Source: an uncultured Myxococcales bacterium (GTDB lineage Bacteria > Myxococcota_A > Polyangia > Polyangiales > Polyangiaceae). Taken from it: DNA of 64,000 nt. The DNA is taken from positions 1 through 64,000 of the forward strand of contig CALFEQ010000011.1 of assembly GCA_937949945.1 (NCBI GenBank), in the 5' to 3' direction. The stretch's first letter is position 1, and each line of letters starts with the position of its first letter. The notes beneath the pieces were generated by a model. The model worked only from the letters and a program-made list of their open reading frames with translations, was not told where the DNA came from and made no database searches. Shown piece after piece: positions 31,683 to 38,613 of this stretch. The translations under genes and the position numbers were made by a program.

Positions 31683-31768
31683 TGACGGGAGAGCCAGCGT
31701 CTCCTTCCAACCCGTCAGAACGGCCCTCGGGGGCACCCCTCCCCGAGGGCCGTTCTTCTAGCCCCTGG
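31683..31768 (+). ncRNA. Small structured RNA candidate between promoter and terminator
   Basis: About 85 bases from just after the element at 31670 to the tail of the terminator. A 7-bp stem TGACGGG/CCCGTCA (31683-31689/31711-31717) encloses an alternative GGAGA/TCTCC hairpin (31688-31692/31700-31704), followed by the terminator hairpin. No reading frame with a ribosome site. It could be an antisense or sponge RNA, or a leader of the following genes. Confidence 0.45.
31719..31754 (+). terminator. Strong terminator, tail CTTCTAGCCCC
   Basis: Perfect 14-bp hairpin (31719-31732/31741-31754) followed by CTTCTAGCCCCTGG. Shares the tail with hairpins at 5983, 7910, 32684 and 49636. It lies upstream of the promoter at 31790, so it ends only the short RNA, not a protein unit. 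Confidence 0.75.
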
Positions 31769-31789
31769 AAGAGCAAAAATGGCCCTTTT

Positions 31790-31803
31790 CCGGGCATAAG
31801 AAC
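31790..31803 (+). promoter_or_regulatory. Promoter-like element TTCCGGGCATAAGAAC
   Basis: Core GGGCATAAG at 31792-31800; GGAAGGAGG and ATG 31821 follow immediately. The spacing places a transcript start just before the ribosome site, as at 6187 and 8598. Confidence 0.6.
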
Positions 31804-31820
31804 GATGGAAGGAGGCACGA

Positions 31821-32066
31821 ATGATTATGTTCTTGGCCCCCGTTGCCGTGGGCCTTCTTGGCGTTGCAACGAAGGCCGCCAAACAGTGGCGGGCAGGCAA
31901 GGAGATCAAGAACAGCAACACCGCCTTCGTTAACCTGCTCGTCACCGAGCAGGAGTGGGGCGTGATCACGACATCGGCGTCCGCGAAGGAAGTGCGGGAT
32001 GCCCTCAACAAGGGCATCTACCGGCACGCCGTTGCTGCCGCCGTTCAGAAAGGGGCAATTCAATGA
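31821..32066 (+). CDS. Small protein with N-terminal membrane segment (81 aa)
   Basis: Starts MIMFLAPVAVGLLGVAT with AAGGAGG 6 bases upstream. One hydrophobic segment (residues 2-18) is followed by a soluble domain (TAFVNLLVTEQEWGVIT, ASAKEVRDALNKGIYRH). Its stop overlaps the next ATG (ATGA). Confidence 0.65.
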   Translation: MIMFLAPVAVGLLGVATKAAKQWRAGKEIKNSNTAFVNLLVTEQEWGVITTSASAKEVRDALNKGIYRHAVAAAVQKGAIQ

Positions 32067-32677
32067 ACGAGACGAACAACGAAAAGAGACCACTCACCCA
32101 CTCCCTTGGCGACAAGTTGAAACTTGTCGTGCCGGTGGAGACGAGCGCGCCGAGGAAACGAAGCAACCCCCGCTCGGGGGTTGACTTCGAAGCCCGTGAC
32201 CTCACGGAGGTCACGACGCAAAACTCCCTAGATTCCAGGGATAAGAACGACGGTGGGGAAGATACCGCTTCCCACATTAACAACCAGGAGACGCACATGA
32301 CCACCACCACCACCACCACGAACACGAACACGAACACCACCGCGTCGAACGCGCCGGCAAACGACTTCGACAGCCGCGCGTTGAATATTGCCGAGGCGGC
32401 AACGAGGTCACTCGAAAAAGTGGCCTACGAGGGCATCACCATTCAACCATCATTCGAGAGGCGCAGTGCTCTTGGCTCGGTGATCCTCGGCGGCGTCATC
32501 GGCGGCACCATCGGCGGCGCCGCCGCGGCGACCGCCATGGCTCTTCTGCCATCGCAGAGGAGCAACGAAGATATTCTCAACGCAGGGGGCGCCGGCTTCA
32601 GTGCCGGCATGGTTATCGGCGCTGGCCTCGGATACGTCATCGGCACGCGTGAGCCGTCCGAGAAGAAGAAGAAGTAA
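32063..32677 (+). CDS. Glycine-zipper protein, possible nested start at 32297
   Basis: The frame runs from ATG 32063 (MNETNNEKRPLTHSLG) to 32677 without a stop (204 aa). An internal promoter-like element (32234-32250) and AGGAG before ATG 32297 suggest a second, shorter product of 126 residues beginning with a run of seven Thr. The common C-terminal part has a folded stretch (SRALNIAEAATRSLEKVA) and glycine-zipper membrane segments (GGVIGGTIGGAAAATAMAL; AGMVIGAGLGYVIG). It could act at the membrane. Function unknown. Confidence 0.6.
   Translation: MNETNNEKRPLTHSLGDKLKLVVPVETSAPRKRSNPRSGVDFEARDLTEVTTQNSLDSRDKNDGGEDTASHINNQETHMTTTTTTTNTNTNTTASNAPANDFDSRALNIAEAATRSLEKVAYEGITIQPSFERRSALGSVILGGVIGGTIGGAAAATAMALLPSQRSNEDILNAGGAGFSAGMVIGAGLGYVIGTREPSEKKKK
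32234..32250 (+). promoter_or_regulatory. Promoter-like element ATTCCAGGGATAAGAAC
   Basis: Full-form element (core 32238-32245), inside the reading frame that begins at 32063 and about 50 bases before ATG 32297. Confidence 0.6.
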
Positions 32678-32683
32678 CGCGCT

Positions 32684-32713
32684 GAAGGAGGGGGCAACCC
32701 CTTCTTCTTAGCC
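32684..32713 (+). terminator. Terminator hairpin with TTCTTCTTAGCCCC tail
   Basis: Arms 32684-32694 and 32698-32707 (about 10 bp, one bulge) with a CAA loop, then TTCTTAGCCCC. It closes the 31821-32677 unit. Confidence 0.65.
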
Positions 32714-32755
32714 CCAAAGTGGAAGATGTATCGCACGCAAGGAGGCACCCAACGC

Positions 32756-32769
32756 GAGGGATAAGGACG
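32756..32769 (+). promoter_or_regulatory. Promoter-like element GAGGGATAAGGAC
   Basis: Core GGGATAAG at 32758-32765, about 40 bases before ATG 32806 and its AAGGAGAGG. Confidence 0.55.
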
Positions 32770-32805
32770 GTGGAGACGCCAACCCACTCCAACAAGGAGA
32801 GGCAG

Positions 32806-33528
32806 ATGAAGACCTTCACCGTCAGTGAGCGCGCCAAGAAGGGGATCGTATTGAAGTACAAGCCCGAGAGGTCATCGGACCTGCTCGGAGTACCGATTGG
32901 GCAGGGCATCTTGAAGGAGATGCGCGATGCCTTCGACGCCGGGTACAGCGAGAGCACGTGGCAGTGGCTCGACGTCGTGCCCGATGCGGAAGGCAACGCC
33001 CTCCGGCTCATCAAGGAGCAGAACGCTCGAGACAAGCGAGCGCTCGTTCTCGTCGAGACTCCCCCGGGTGTAGGGGGGAGCGTAAAGCTCTTCGCGAACA
33101 CCATCACGGAGGTCTACGACGAGCAGAAGGGCCGTGTGGTGCGCACGGCGAATCCGTTTCCGCCGCCGGGCGTGAAGCTCCTCGCAGAGAAGCCGGCGGA
33201 CGGCGTCTTCGGCCCGGAATTCCTCGTCGAGATGGCACCGGGCTCGAGCTTCCGCATCGTGCGCAGCGGCAAGCTCTACGACAGCACGGAGCAGCGTTTC
33301 GCTCCTCCGGAGCTCGTCGTGGTCTGGAACGGGCGCTGGGATTGGCGCGCGGAGTTCGACCGCTTCCGGAACCCCGACCCGAAGAAGTACAAGGAGTTCC
33401 TCGAGGGCAAGCTCCGGAGGAGCGACTTCAGCAAGGACGAGTGGGACAGCTTCCGGTACAAGCAGAACCCGACAAGGTTCTGGGGGCTGTCCGTCTACCA
33501 CCGTAGCATGCGGCACGGGGACGTCTGA
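32806..33528 (+). CDS. Unknown protein (240 aa)
   Basis: Starts MKTFTVSERAKKGIVLK with AAGGAG 9 bases upstream. Alpha/beta with a Pro-rich loop (TANPFPPPGVKLLAEKP) and a Trp/Asp-rich C-terminus (NGRWDWRAEFDRFRNPD, DEWDSFRYKQNPTRFWG). A single-gene unit between its own promoter and the hairpin at 33544. Function unknown. Confidence 0.7.
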   Translation: MKTFTVSERAKKGIVLKYKPERSSDLLGVPIGQGILKEMRDAFDAGYSESTWQWLDVVPDAEGNALRLIKEQNARDKRALVLVETPPGVGGSVKLFANTITEVYDEQKGRVVRTANPFPPPGVKLLAEKPADGVFGPEFLVEMAPGSSFRIVRSGKLYDSTEQRFAPPELVVVWNGRWDWRAEFDRFRNPDPKKYKEFLEGKLRRSDFSKDEWDSFRYKQNPTRFWGLSVYHRSMRHGDV

Positions 33529-33543
33529 GCCCCGGTGAACGAG

Positions 33544-33567
33544 AGCGGAGCCCCGAGGGGCTCCGCT
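33544..33567. terminator. Bidirectional hairpin between convergent genes
   Basis: Perfect 11-bp arms AGCGGAGCCCC / GGGGCTCCGCT with a 2-base loop; lies between the plus gene ending at 33528 and the minus gene ending at 33571, and can serve both. ACTTC follows on the plus strand. Confidence 0.65.
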
Positions 33568-33570
33568 ACT

Positions 33571-33804
33571 TCATCCCTTCTTCGCTAGCCCCAACTTCCA
33601 GCCGATGTACGTCTTGATGATCGCCTTCTCGAAGGGGATGACCGGGTCATTGCCTTGGGTCTGGAACCAGCGGTTGAAGTCCTCGATGTCGGAGTCGACG
33701 ACCTTCTCCACCGTGACGTCTGCGGGCATAGTGTCAGGTAGGGAGACCTTCAACCCGGTGGAGATCGCGGGCTGGGTGTCGGGGCTCTTCTCGTCGCCGG
33801 CCAT
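33571..33804 (-). CDS. Unknown protein (77 aa)
   Basis: ATG 33804 gives MAGDEKSPDTQPAISTG; an upstream in-frame extension overlaps the divergent gene and lacks support. VTVEKVVDSDIEDFNRWF is a possible short alpha/beta unit. No clear ribosome site. Divergent from the GNAT gene, starts 16 bases apart. Confidence 0.5.
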   Translation of the reverse strand: MAGDEKSPDTQPAISTGLKVSLPDTMPADVTVEKVVDSDIEDFNRWFQTQGNDPVIPFEKAIIKTYIGWKLGLAKKG

Positions 33805-33820
33805 GGAGGAGTAGTACCAG

Positions 33821-34240
33821 ATGCGCATCGAGCAGGCCAACTACTCGAACCAGGAGGACATCGAGCACATCAGCGCCATCGAGGACGCGGTGTTCTTCGA
33901 GAACGCGCTCGGCGAGGGGACGCTCCGCCGTGAGATCGAGTACGGCTACTGCGCGGTCCTCCGCGACGACATGGACGTCATCGTGGGCTTCGCGCTCGTT
34001 CGCCCCCACTTCGAGCTCCACGACCTACTGCGGCTCGGGGTGATGCCCTGCTTCCAGGGGCGCGGCTATGGGAGCTGGCTCCTGTCGCACGTCATCACGC
34101 GCTTCCCCGGACCGATGATGCTCATGGTCCGGAAGAACAACGCGCGGGCGATCTCCCTCTACGAAAGGAACAACTTCGTCATCACCGGCACGACGGGGGA
34201 GTCGTGGGTGATGCGCCGTTCTACATCCGAGCCGCCTTGA
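33821..34240 (+). CDS. GNAT-family N-acetyltransferase
   Basis: 139 residues. Motif A is clear: RLGVMPCFQGRGYGSWLL (residues about 71-88), with the Q/R-x-x-G-x-G acetyl-CoA loop (QGRGYG), then MMLMVRKNNARAISLYER and NNFVITGTT as motif B. The N-terminal strands (MRIEQANYSNQEDIEHI) are standard. GGAGGAG 9 bases before ATG. A target cannot be named; phage GNATs modify host proteins or small molecules. Its end overlaps the convergent gene at 34221 by 20 bases. Confidence 0.8.
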   Translation: MRIEQANYSNQEDIEHISAIEDAVFFENALGEGTLRREIEYGYCAVLRDDMDVIVGFALVRPHFELHDLLRLGVMPCFQGRGYGSWLLSHVITRFPGPMMLMVRKNNARAISLYERNNFVITGTTGESWVMRRSTSEPP

Positions 34241-34409
34241 ACTTGTTCCCGCAGGCGCCGCAGGCGTAACCCGGCTTGCCGTCGACGGTGGCAGGTTGCG
34301 CGTGCGAACCGCACAAGGGGCATCGGATCTTGCTGATGCCGCCGGAGCCTCCCTTCAGGATGGTGGCCCCGGTTCGCGCGTCCTTCGTCCCTCGAATGAT
34401 CCTCGGCAT
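34221..34409 (-). CDS. Zinc-ribbon protein (62 aa)
   Basis: Starts MPRIIRGTKDARTGA. Two CxxC knuckles, CPLC and CGAC (residues 30-53) with a G-Y/K hairpin between (GKPGYACGACGNKF), the hallmark of a zinc ribbon. One base after the stop of the next gene up. Possibly nucleic-acid binding or protein-protein; one of several ribbons in this region. Confidence 0.7.
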   Translation of the reverse strand: MPRIIRGTKDARTGATILKGGSGGISKIRCPLCGSHAQPATVDGKPGYACGACGNKFKAARM

Positions 34410-34411
34410 GG

Positions 34412-34810
34412 TCAGCCCCCACTTCCGCCGAAGACTACCGCATCGGCCGGAATGCCATCTTCCGTTGCCGTTGCCGTTGCCTCCGCGGCCTGGGCCTGCG
34501 CACGGAGCTCTTCCTGGAAGGTGAAGTACTTCGCCTTGTAGTGCTCCCAGTCGACACGGCCCGTCTCGGTGCGGACCAGGGCGCCGTTCGTGCCGACGTC
34601 GTCGAGCGCCTGCATGATCATCCACTGAATCGCCTCGGTGACCTCGAGGCAGTCGCGCATGATGGCGGCGTTCGCGTTGACGACCTCAGCCAGCGCCTTG
34701 TTGCTCGCCTCGAGGCTTGCGACCCGCTCGACGAGACTTGGTTGCTTCTCCTCCGTCTGCGGCGGAGTGTTCGACGGGCTGGGCGGGCTGGGCGATTGGG
34801 CGTTGTTCAT
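34412..34810 (-). CDS. Unknown protein, disordered ends (132 aa)
   Basis: Starts MNNAQSPSPPSPSNTPP, a disordered Pro/Ser stretch, then a helical part (LVERVASLEASNKALAEVV) and an Ala/Thr-rich end with DAVVFGGSGG, a phrase also found as GAVVFGGGGT in the product at 39795. It overlaps the preceding gene by 125 bases, an unusually long overlap. Confidence 0.5.
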   Translation of the reverse strand: MNNAQSPSPPSPSNTPPQTEEKQPSLVERVASLEASNKALAEVVNANAAIMRDCLEVTEAIQWMIMQALDDVGTNGALVRTETGRVDWEHYKAKYFTFQEELRAQAQAAEATATATEDGIPADAVVFGGSGG

Positions 34811-35051
34811 CGCGTTTCCTGAACTCGTACTTGGCCATTTCTTCGGTGAGGCGTTTCTCTTCGGCTTCCAGCCGCTGGATAAACATCACGATCATCTCGC
34901 TGGGGACTTCGCGGATGTTGAACGCGACCTCCTCGCAGACGAGGGTTTCCTTCTGGCCGCCGCCTCCCTCGAGGTACTTCTCCATCAGGTACCGACGGCA
35001 GGCAGCCGCGACCGTGCGTTCGTAGGCCAGGCGGATGAAGTCGGTGTTCAT
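34686..35051 (-). CDS. Unknown protein (121 aa)
   Basis: ATG 35051 overlaps the previous stop (ATGA); starts MNTDFIRLAYERTVAAA. Helical first 80 residues (MFIQRLEAEEKRLTEEMAK), then a basic low-complexity tail encoded within the overlap with 34412-34810. Confidence 0.55.
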   Translation of the reverse strand: MNTDFIRLAYERTVAAACRRYLMEKYLEGGGGQKETLVCEEVAFNIREVPSEMIVMFIQRLEAEEKRLTEEMAKYEFRKRDEQRPIAQPAQPVEHSAADGGEATKSRRAGRKPRGEQQGAG

Positions 35052-35743
35052 GCGGTGAGGAAGGCGTAGAACCTGTTCAGAAGGTCGGCACCGGCCAGGG
35101 TGTCCGTAATGATGTTCCTCAGAGGATACACGTGTCTGGCCCGTATCCGGGCCTTGGTCAAGAGCTCCCCGCCGCACTGACGCTCCTGCTCACGGGCCGC
35201 CACCGACCGGATGTCGTCCGGTGAGTGCTTCAAGTAGATGTCGCAATTCTGGTCCAGCCGGTTGTAGTACTGGAAGAGGAGGAGCGCCCAGTCACGCATC
35301 GTGTGACGACCGAGGACCTCGCCGATGAGCTGGGTGGCCTTCCACGTCTCCTTGCATCCGGGGCAGACCGCGAACCCGTACCCGTTGAACGAGAACGGGA
35401 TGATCTTCTGGCAGTCGTTCTTCCCGATCATCTTGCCGGGGCAGAAGTACACCTTCGTGTCGCCGCCGCCGTGGAACTTCGTGCCCGATTCCCAGAAGGA
35501 GAGCGCGCCGGGGACGGCGGCGCGCATCGAGCGCGCCTTGCCGAAGAACAGCTCGATCTTGTACTTCGCCTTTTTGCTGGTGGCGAGGAGCTTGTCCATC
35601 GCCTCCATGCGCTGCTGGAGGTTGTGCTTCTCCTCCTCCGAGAGCTCGGGAGCCTCTTCGATCGAGCGGTCCTCACCGAACTTCTCGTCCTTGCTGACGA
35701 GAATCTCCGTGGCGCCCTTTCGGTGCTTGAACATGTCGCTCAC
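35048..35743 (-). CDS. Unknown protein with zinc-knuckle centre (231 aa)
   Basis: GTG 35743 overlaps the previous stop as GTGA; begins (M)SDMFKHRKGATEIL. After a helical N-terminus, VYFCPGKMIGKNDCQKII and FAVCPGCKETWKA form a four-Cys site (C-x9-C and C-x-x-C; residues about 100-130). The C-terminal half is helical (MRDWALLLFQYYNRLDQNC). An in-frame longer extension upstream is rejected. May bind nucleic acid; unproven. Confidence 0.6.
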   Translation of the reverse strand: MSDMFKHRKGATEILVSKDEKFGEDRSIEEAPELSEEEKHNLQQRMEAMDKLLATSKKAKYKIELFFGKARSMRAAVPGALSFWESGTKFHGGGDTKVYFCPGKMIGKNDCQKIIPFSFNGYGFAVCPGCKETWKATQLIGEVLGRHTMRDWALLLFQYYNRLDQNCDIYLKHSPDDIRSVAAREQERQCGGELLTKARIRARHVYPLRNIITDTLAGADLLNRFYAFLTA

Positions 35744-36204
35744 GTCCGAATGCCTCCCATGCGTGCCTGCGCTGCCACGTGCGCGACCATCGGCATCGTC
35801 TCCGCCGCGAACGCGCCCTTCCCATTCTTGTGCGTCCGGTTCGCCCCCGTGAGCGGGAACTCCTCGAGCTCCACGCGCGCCGGCCTGGGCGCGCTGTTCA
35901 CGGCTGCGTGGATGCTCTCGATCTGCGACGCCATGTTCGAAGCCTCGAAGATGAGCCGCCAGGTGTAGAAGAGCCTCTCGGTGTCGCCTACACTCCGCAG
36001 GAAGTAGTTCCGCGAGATGTCGACCTTCCACGCGGAGCTCTTCGACACCGTCAGGAGCCGATGCACGAGAAGCACCCAATGCTTGGAGGCGTTCGGGAGG
36101 ACGCGCCCGACGATGCGGAGCTGATTGGCCGAGAGCTGCAGGTCGAGCACCTCGAATCCCGTACGCGCGGCGAGGAGCGCCTTCAGATCATCCGCGGTTG
36201 CCAT
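35740..36204 (-). CDS. Unknown protein (154 aa)
   Basis: Starts MATADDLKALLAARTGF. Mixed fold (QLRIVGRVLPNASKHWVLL, SSAWKVDISRNYFLRSVG, RLFYTWRLIFEASNMA), with repeated strand-like S-x-x-W and R-x-x-F. No known motif; it overlaps the gene at 36188 by 17 bases. Confidence 0.6.
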   Translation of the reverse strand: MATADDLKALLAARTGFEVLDLQLSANQLRIVGRVLPNASKHWVLLVHRLLTVSKSSAWKVDISRNYFLRSVGDTERLFYTWRLIFEASNMASQIESIHAAVNSAPRPARVELEEFPLTGANRTHKNGKGAFAAETMPMVAHVAAQARMGGIRT

Positions 36205-36688
36205 CGGGCTCCTTCGTCGAAGGCGTGCAGACGACGAACGCCTTGTTGGTGCCGTAGAAGAGCTCGCGGGCGCTGGAGAAGTAGAACTTCTCCTTGTCGA
36301 CCTTCAGGTATGACTGGCCGTCGGTAAGCAGGTCGGTGATGTTGTCCGAGCGCCAGGGGATGATGAACTCGCCGGCAGTGTTCCTCCCGACGTACACGGT
36401 GAAGTTCGACGCCTTGCCGTCCTCGAAAACGAGATGAAGCGTCGCCTGCGTCATTGACTCGAGGTACTGCTTCACCGCCTCGAGGTCGGTCTCGCGGAGA
36501 AGGACGTAGCCCTCGCTCTGGAGGGCTTCGTCGATCTTGTCGCAGAGCTGCTGAACGGACATGTCCGGCTCGAAGTCGCCCGGAGGCTGGGGATCGTCCC
36601 CCACGGGCAGGCCCCACCGCTTCACCTCGCTCAACACGTTCGGGGGAATGATGCCGGACTTGATGATGATGTCGGTGAGCTGACTCAT
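36188..36688 (-). CDS. Unknown protein (166 aa)
   Basis: Starts MSQLTDIIIKSGIIPPN. A Pro/Gly/Asp loop (PVGDDPQPPGDFEPDM) separates an N-terminal helix from a mixed domain (TLHLVFEDGKASNFTVYVG, EKFYFSSARELFYG). Conserved-looking but unrecognised. Confidence 0.6.
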   Translation of the reverse strand: MSQLTDIIIKSGIIPPNVLSEVKRWGLPVGDDPQPPGDFEPDMSVQQLCDKIDEALQSEGYVLLRETDLEAVKQYLESMTQATLHLVFEDGKASNFTVYVGRNTAGEFIIPWRSDNITDLLTDGQSYLKVDKEKFYFSSARELFYGTNKAFVVCTPSTKEPDGNRG

Positions 36689-36697
36689 GGCTGACCT

Positions 36698-37285
36698 TCA
36701 CTCGTCGGGTGGAGGAGGCTCTTCGAGCCGCACGGGCGGAGCGCCGGGCATCGTGATCTTATAGGCCATCCGGGTGTCGACGAGTGCGCTGTTCGGGCCG
36801 TAGGCGCAGGCGAGAAGAAGCGTCTCGTCCGGGATGAAGCGGTCGTAGAACACCTGCAGCCCGTACACCGAGTTCGCGGGGAGAGCCACCTCGGTGGTCT
36901 TCTGGTGCCACTGGTGGAGGTGCGTGGCGCCGCCGACAACCCAAGCCACCGGGTACATGTGGTCAGCCGCGGCGCGCGCGAACATGGCGGCGATGCACGT
37001 GGCCGCGTTGTCCATGTAGGCCTCGAGGTCCATCTCGACGACCGTGCCGTTGCGGATGATCGCCGACGGCGCAATCGTGTCGAAGTCGACCTCGATGGTC
37101 CTCCGCGGCTCTTCCTTTCGCATGAACCGCGTGTGCGTGATCTTGCCCTTCGCATCAATGACGATGCTCACCACGCGGGGCAGCTTGAGGATGCTCCGGA
37201 TCGCGAGGATGAACCCCTCCACCCCGACGTGCTTCGGCACCTCCAGGGTGTCAGTGACTTCTTGGTACTCCGGAGTGCTGTTCAT
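36698..37285 (-). CDS. Unknown protein (195 aa)
   Basis: Starts MNSTPEYQEVTDTLEVP, overlapping the 37282 stop by 4 bases. Alpha/beta (GVEGFILAIRSILKLPRVV, AAMFARAAADHMYPVAWVV) with a His-rich phrase GGATHLHQWHQKT. Function unknown. Confidence 0.6.
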   Translation of the reverse strand: MNSTPEYQEVTDTLEVPKHVGVEGFILAIRSILKLPRVVSIVIDAKGKITHTRFMRKEEPRRTIEVDFDTIAPSAIIRNGTVVEMDLEAYMDNAATCIAAMFARAAADHMYPVAWVVGGATHLHQWHQKTTEVALPANSVYGLQVFYDRFIPDETLLLACAYGPNSALVDTRMAYKITMPGAPPVRLEEPPPPDE

Positions 37286-37464
37286 GCCTGTTCGATTCCC
37301 AGCTCTTCGTCTGTCTTCGGGCGTTCTTCTTCGTCTACGAGATTCCGAAAGAACTGATCAACGAGAAACGTCACCGTTACCCCACGGCGCTTCGCGATGG
37401 ACCTCACCTGATCGAGAAGTACTTTCTCGTGGCGAAGGTGAAGACGGCCGTCCTTGGTAGTCAT
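37282..37464 (-). CDS. Ribbon-helix-helix-like DNA-binding protein (60 aa)
   Basis: Starts MTTKDGRLHLRHEKVLLDQV. A short N-terminal strand (RLHLR) followed by two helices (KVLLDQVRSIAKRRG and VTFLVDQFFRNLVDEE) is the Arc/CopG/MetJ pattern. ATGA-linked to both neighbours. Likely a small repressor. Confidence 0.6.
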   Translation of the reverse strand: MTTKDGRLHLRHEKVLLDQVRSIAKRRGVTVTFLVDQFFRNLVDEEERPKTDEELGIEQA

Positions 37465-37718
37465 CGGGGCTCGAGGTACTTCATCCCATCGAGGAAGCGA
37501 TCGAGGCCATCCATCTCTGGGAACTTCTTCACGAGAAAGTCGACGACGATGTCGTGAGCCTTGTCGAGGCCGGCGGCATCGAGCGGCAGTCCTTGCAGCG
37601 CTGGCCCGATGGCCTCTTCGATCTCCCTCTTCAGAAGGGAGTTCATCCCGATGGCCGTAGGGAGCCACATATAGTTCAACTCGACCGTGCCCGGTCCAAC
37701 TTGCACAACCGCTCTCAT
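37461..37718 (-). CDS. Unknown protein (85 aa)
   Basis: Starts MRAVVQVGPGTVELNYM, overlapping the HNH fragment's stop (TGAG). Helical (LLKREIEEAIGPALQGL, AHDIVVDFLVKKFPEM). ATGA overlap with the RHH gene; probably works with it. Function unknown. Confidence 0.6.
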   Translation of the reverse strand: MRAVVQVGPGTVELNYMWLPTAIGMNSLLKREIEEAIGPALQGLPLDAAGLDKAHDIVVDFLVKKFPEMDGLDRFLDGMKYLEPR

Positions 37719-37885
37719 TGCAGATGCCCATAGCCTCGAACAACGGTACCTCCAGCCCAGGGCCAACAAGGAGTACCCAGAGCCGGATGGACTGGACCAT
37801 TCTTGTTGACCTTCGACCAGAGCTCGTCGATGCGCGTGTCGATGTACGCAATGGCATCGGCGATGAGCTGATCTCTGAGCAACAT
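37715..37885 (-). CDS. Truncated HNH endonuclease (N-terminal 56 aa)
   Basis: GGAG 6 bases before ATG 37885. The product MLLRDQLIADAIAYIDTRI... then ELWSKVNKNGPVHPALG, TPCWPWAGG and GYGHLQ reads like the start of a phage HNH endonuclease (F-W-x-K-V-x-x-x-G-P-x-H-P, C-W-x-W-x-G, G-Y-G) and stops exactly where the family continues with the catalytic L-A-H-R / H-N-H core. It ends in an ATGA overlap with the next gene, so translation coupling may be the reason it persists. Confidence 0.65.
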   Translation of the reverse strand: MLLRDQLIADAIAYIDTRIDELWSKVNKNGPVHPALGTPCWPWAGGTVVRGYGHLQ

Positions 37886-37894
37886 GAAGTTCTC

Positions 37895-38242
37895 CTAGAT
37901 GTCGACGTTGACGTCGCCGGTGTACTTGAAGAGGATGTCGCTCTGCCGGATGAGACAGAGGTCTTCTCCGAGCTCCTCGCTCTTGCGACGAAGAGTCTCG
38001 GAGATCTGCTTGCCGGGACGATGCTCCTGATGCCAGCGGAGGAAGACGATCTTGTCGCCCACCTCCACGTCCATCGGCGCTCGACGCTCGCTGTTGGGAA
38101 GCCGGCGTCCCGGGCCCACAATCTTCACGACGCCCTTCCGGACGGCGGACTCGTTCTGGCCCGGGAGCTCGATGAGGCTCGACCGCTTCTCGAGCGGCTC
38201 GAACTTCACCAAGATCCAATCGCTGAGGGGCTGAATGTTCAT
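37895..38242 (-). CDS. GroES-like co-chaperonin
   Basis: 115 residues, near the usual length of about 97-110. MNIQPLSDWILVKFEPLEK matches the GroES start (x-x-P-L-x-D-R-V-L-V-K), then KGVVKIVGPG, DVEVGDKIVFLRWHQEH and LCLIRQSDILFKY fit the conserved G-x-V-x-x-V-G-P-G, V-x-x-G-D-x-V and E-S-D-I-L segments. The mobile loop around residues 20-33 (RSSLIELPGQNESA) differs from GroES. Phages such as T4 (gp31) use their own GroES to let GroEL fold a large capsid protein. Confidence 0.85.
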   Translation of the reverse strand: MNIQPLSDWILVKFEPLEKRSSLIELPGQNESAVRKGVVKIVGPGRRLPNSERRAPMDVEVGDKIVFLRWHQEHRPGKQISETLRRKSEELGEDLCLIRQSDILFKYTGDVNVDI

Positions 38243-38613
38243 TAGCTCTTCCGCAGGTTGTTCTCCACGGCCTCGGCCTGCTCATCGGGGAGGCCACCGG
38301 TGACATTGACCGCATCCGTAGGCACCGTGACCGGACCGGTCGTCACTGCCATGGAGTCGAGCTTGGCGATGATCTGGTCGTTGATGCTCTGGGAGAAGGG
38401 ACGGTGGGCGTCCGTCCACCCATCGCCCTGCGGCGGGATGTAGACCTTGTTGCCGAAGCGCCAGGCAAGCGTGGTGTGCTTGATGCCGCGCTCGTCGCCG
38501 TACTCGACGAGGAGAGGGACGCCGACGGCGACCCGGGTGACCGTCATGGCCGGCGCCTGCTCCGTCGACTGGTTCTGGGGGATACGAACGCCTACCTGGC
38601 GACCGTAGTGCAT
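38242..38613 (-). CDS. Conserved unknown protein (123 aa)
   Basis: Starts MHYGRQVGVRIPQNQST with AGGAG 6 bases upstream. A beta-rich core (VAVGVPLLVEYGDERGIKH, AWRFGNKVYIPPQGDGW) is followed by a helix (SINDQIIAKLDSM) and a disordered tail. One base shared with the GroES start. Function unknown. Confidence 0.6.
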   Translation of the reverse strand: MHYGRQVGVRIPQNQSTEQAPAMTVTRVAVGVPLLVEYGDERGIKHTTLAWRFGNKVYIPPQGDGWTDAHRPFSQSINDQIIAKLDSMAVTTGPVTVPTDAVNVTGGLPDEQAEAVENNLRKS

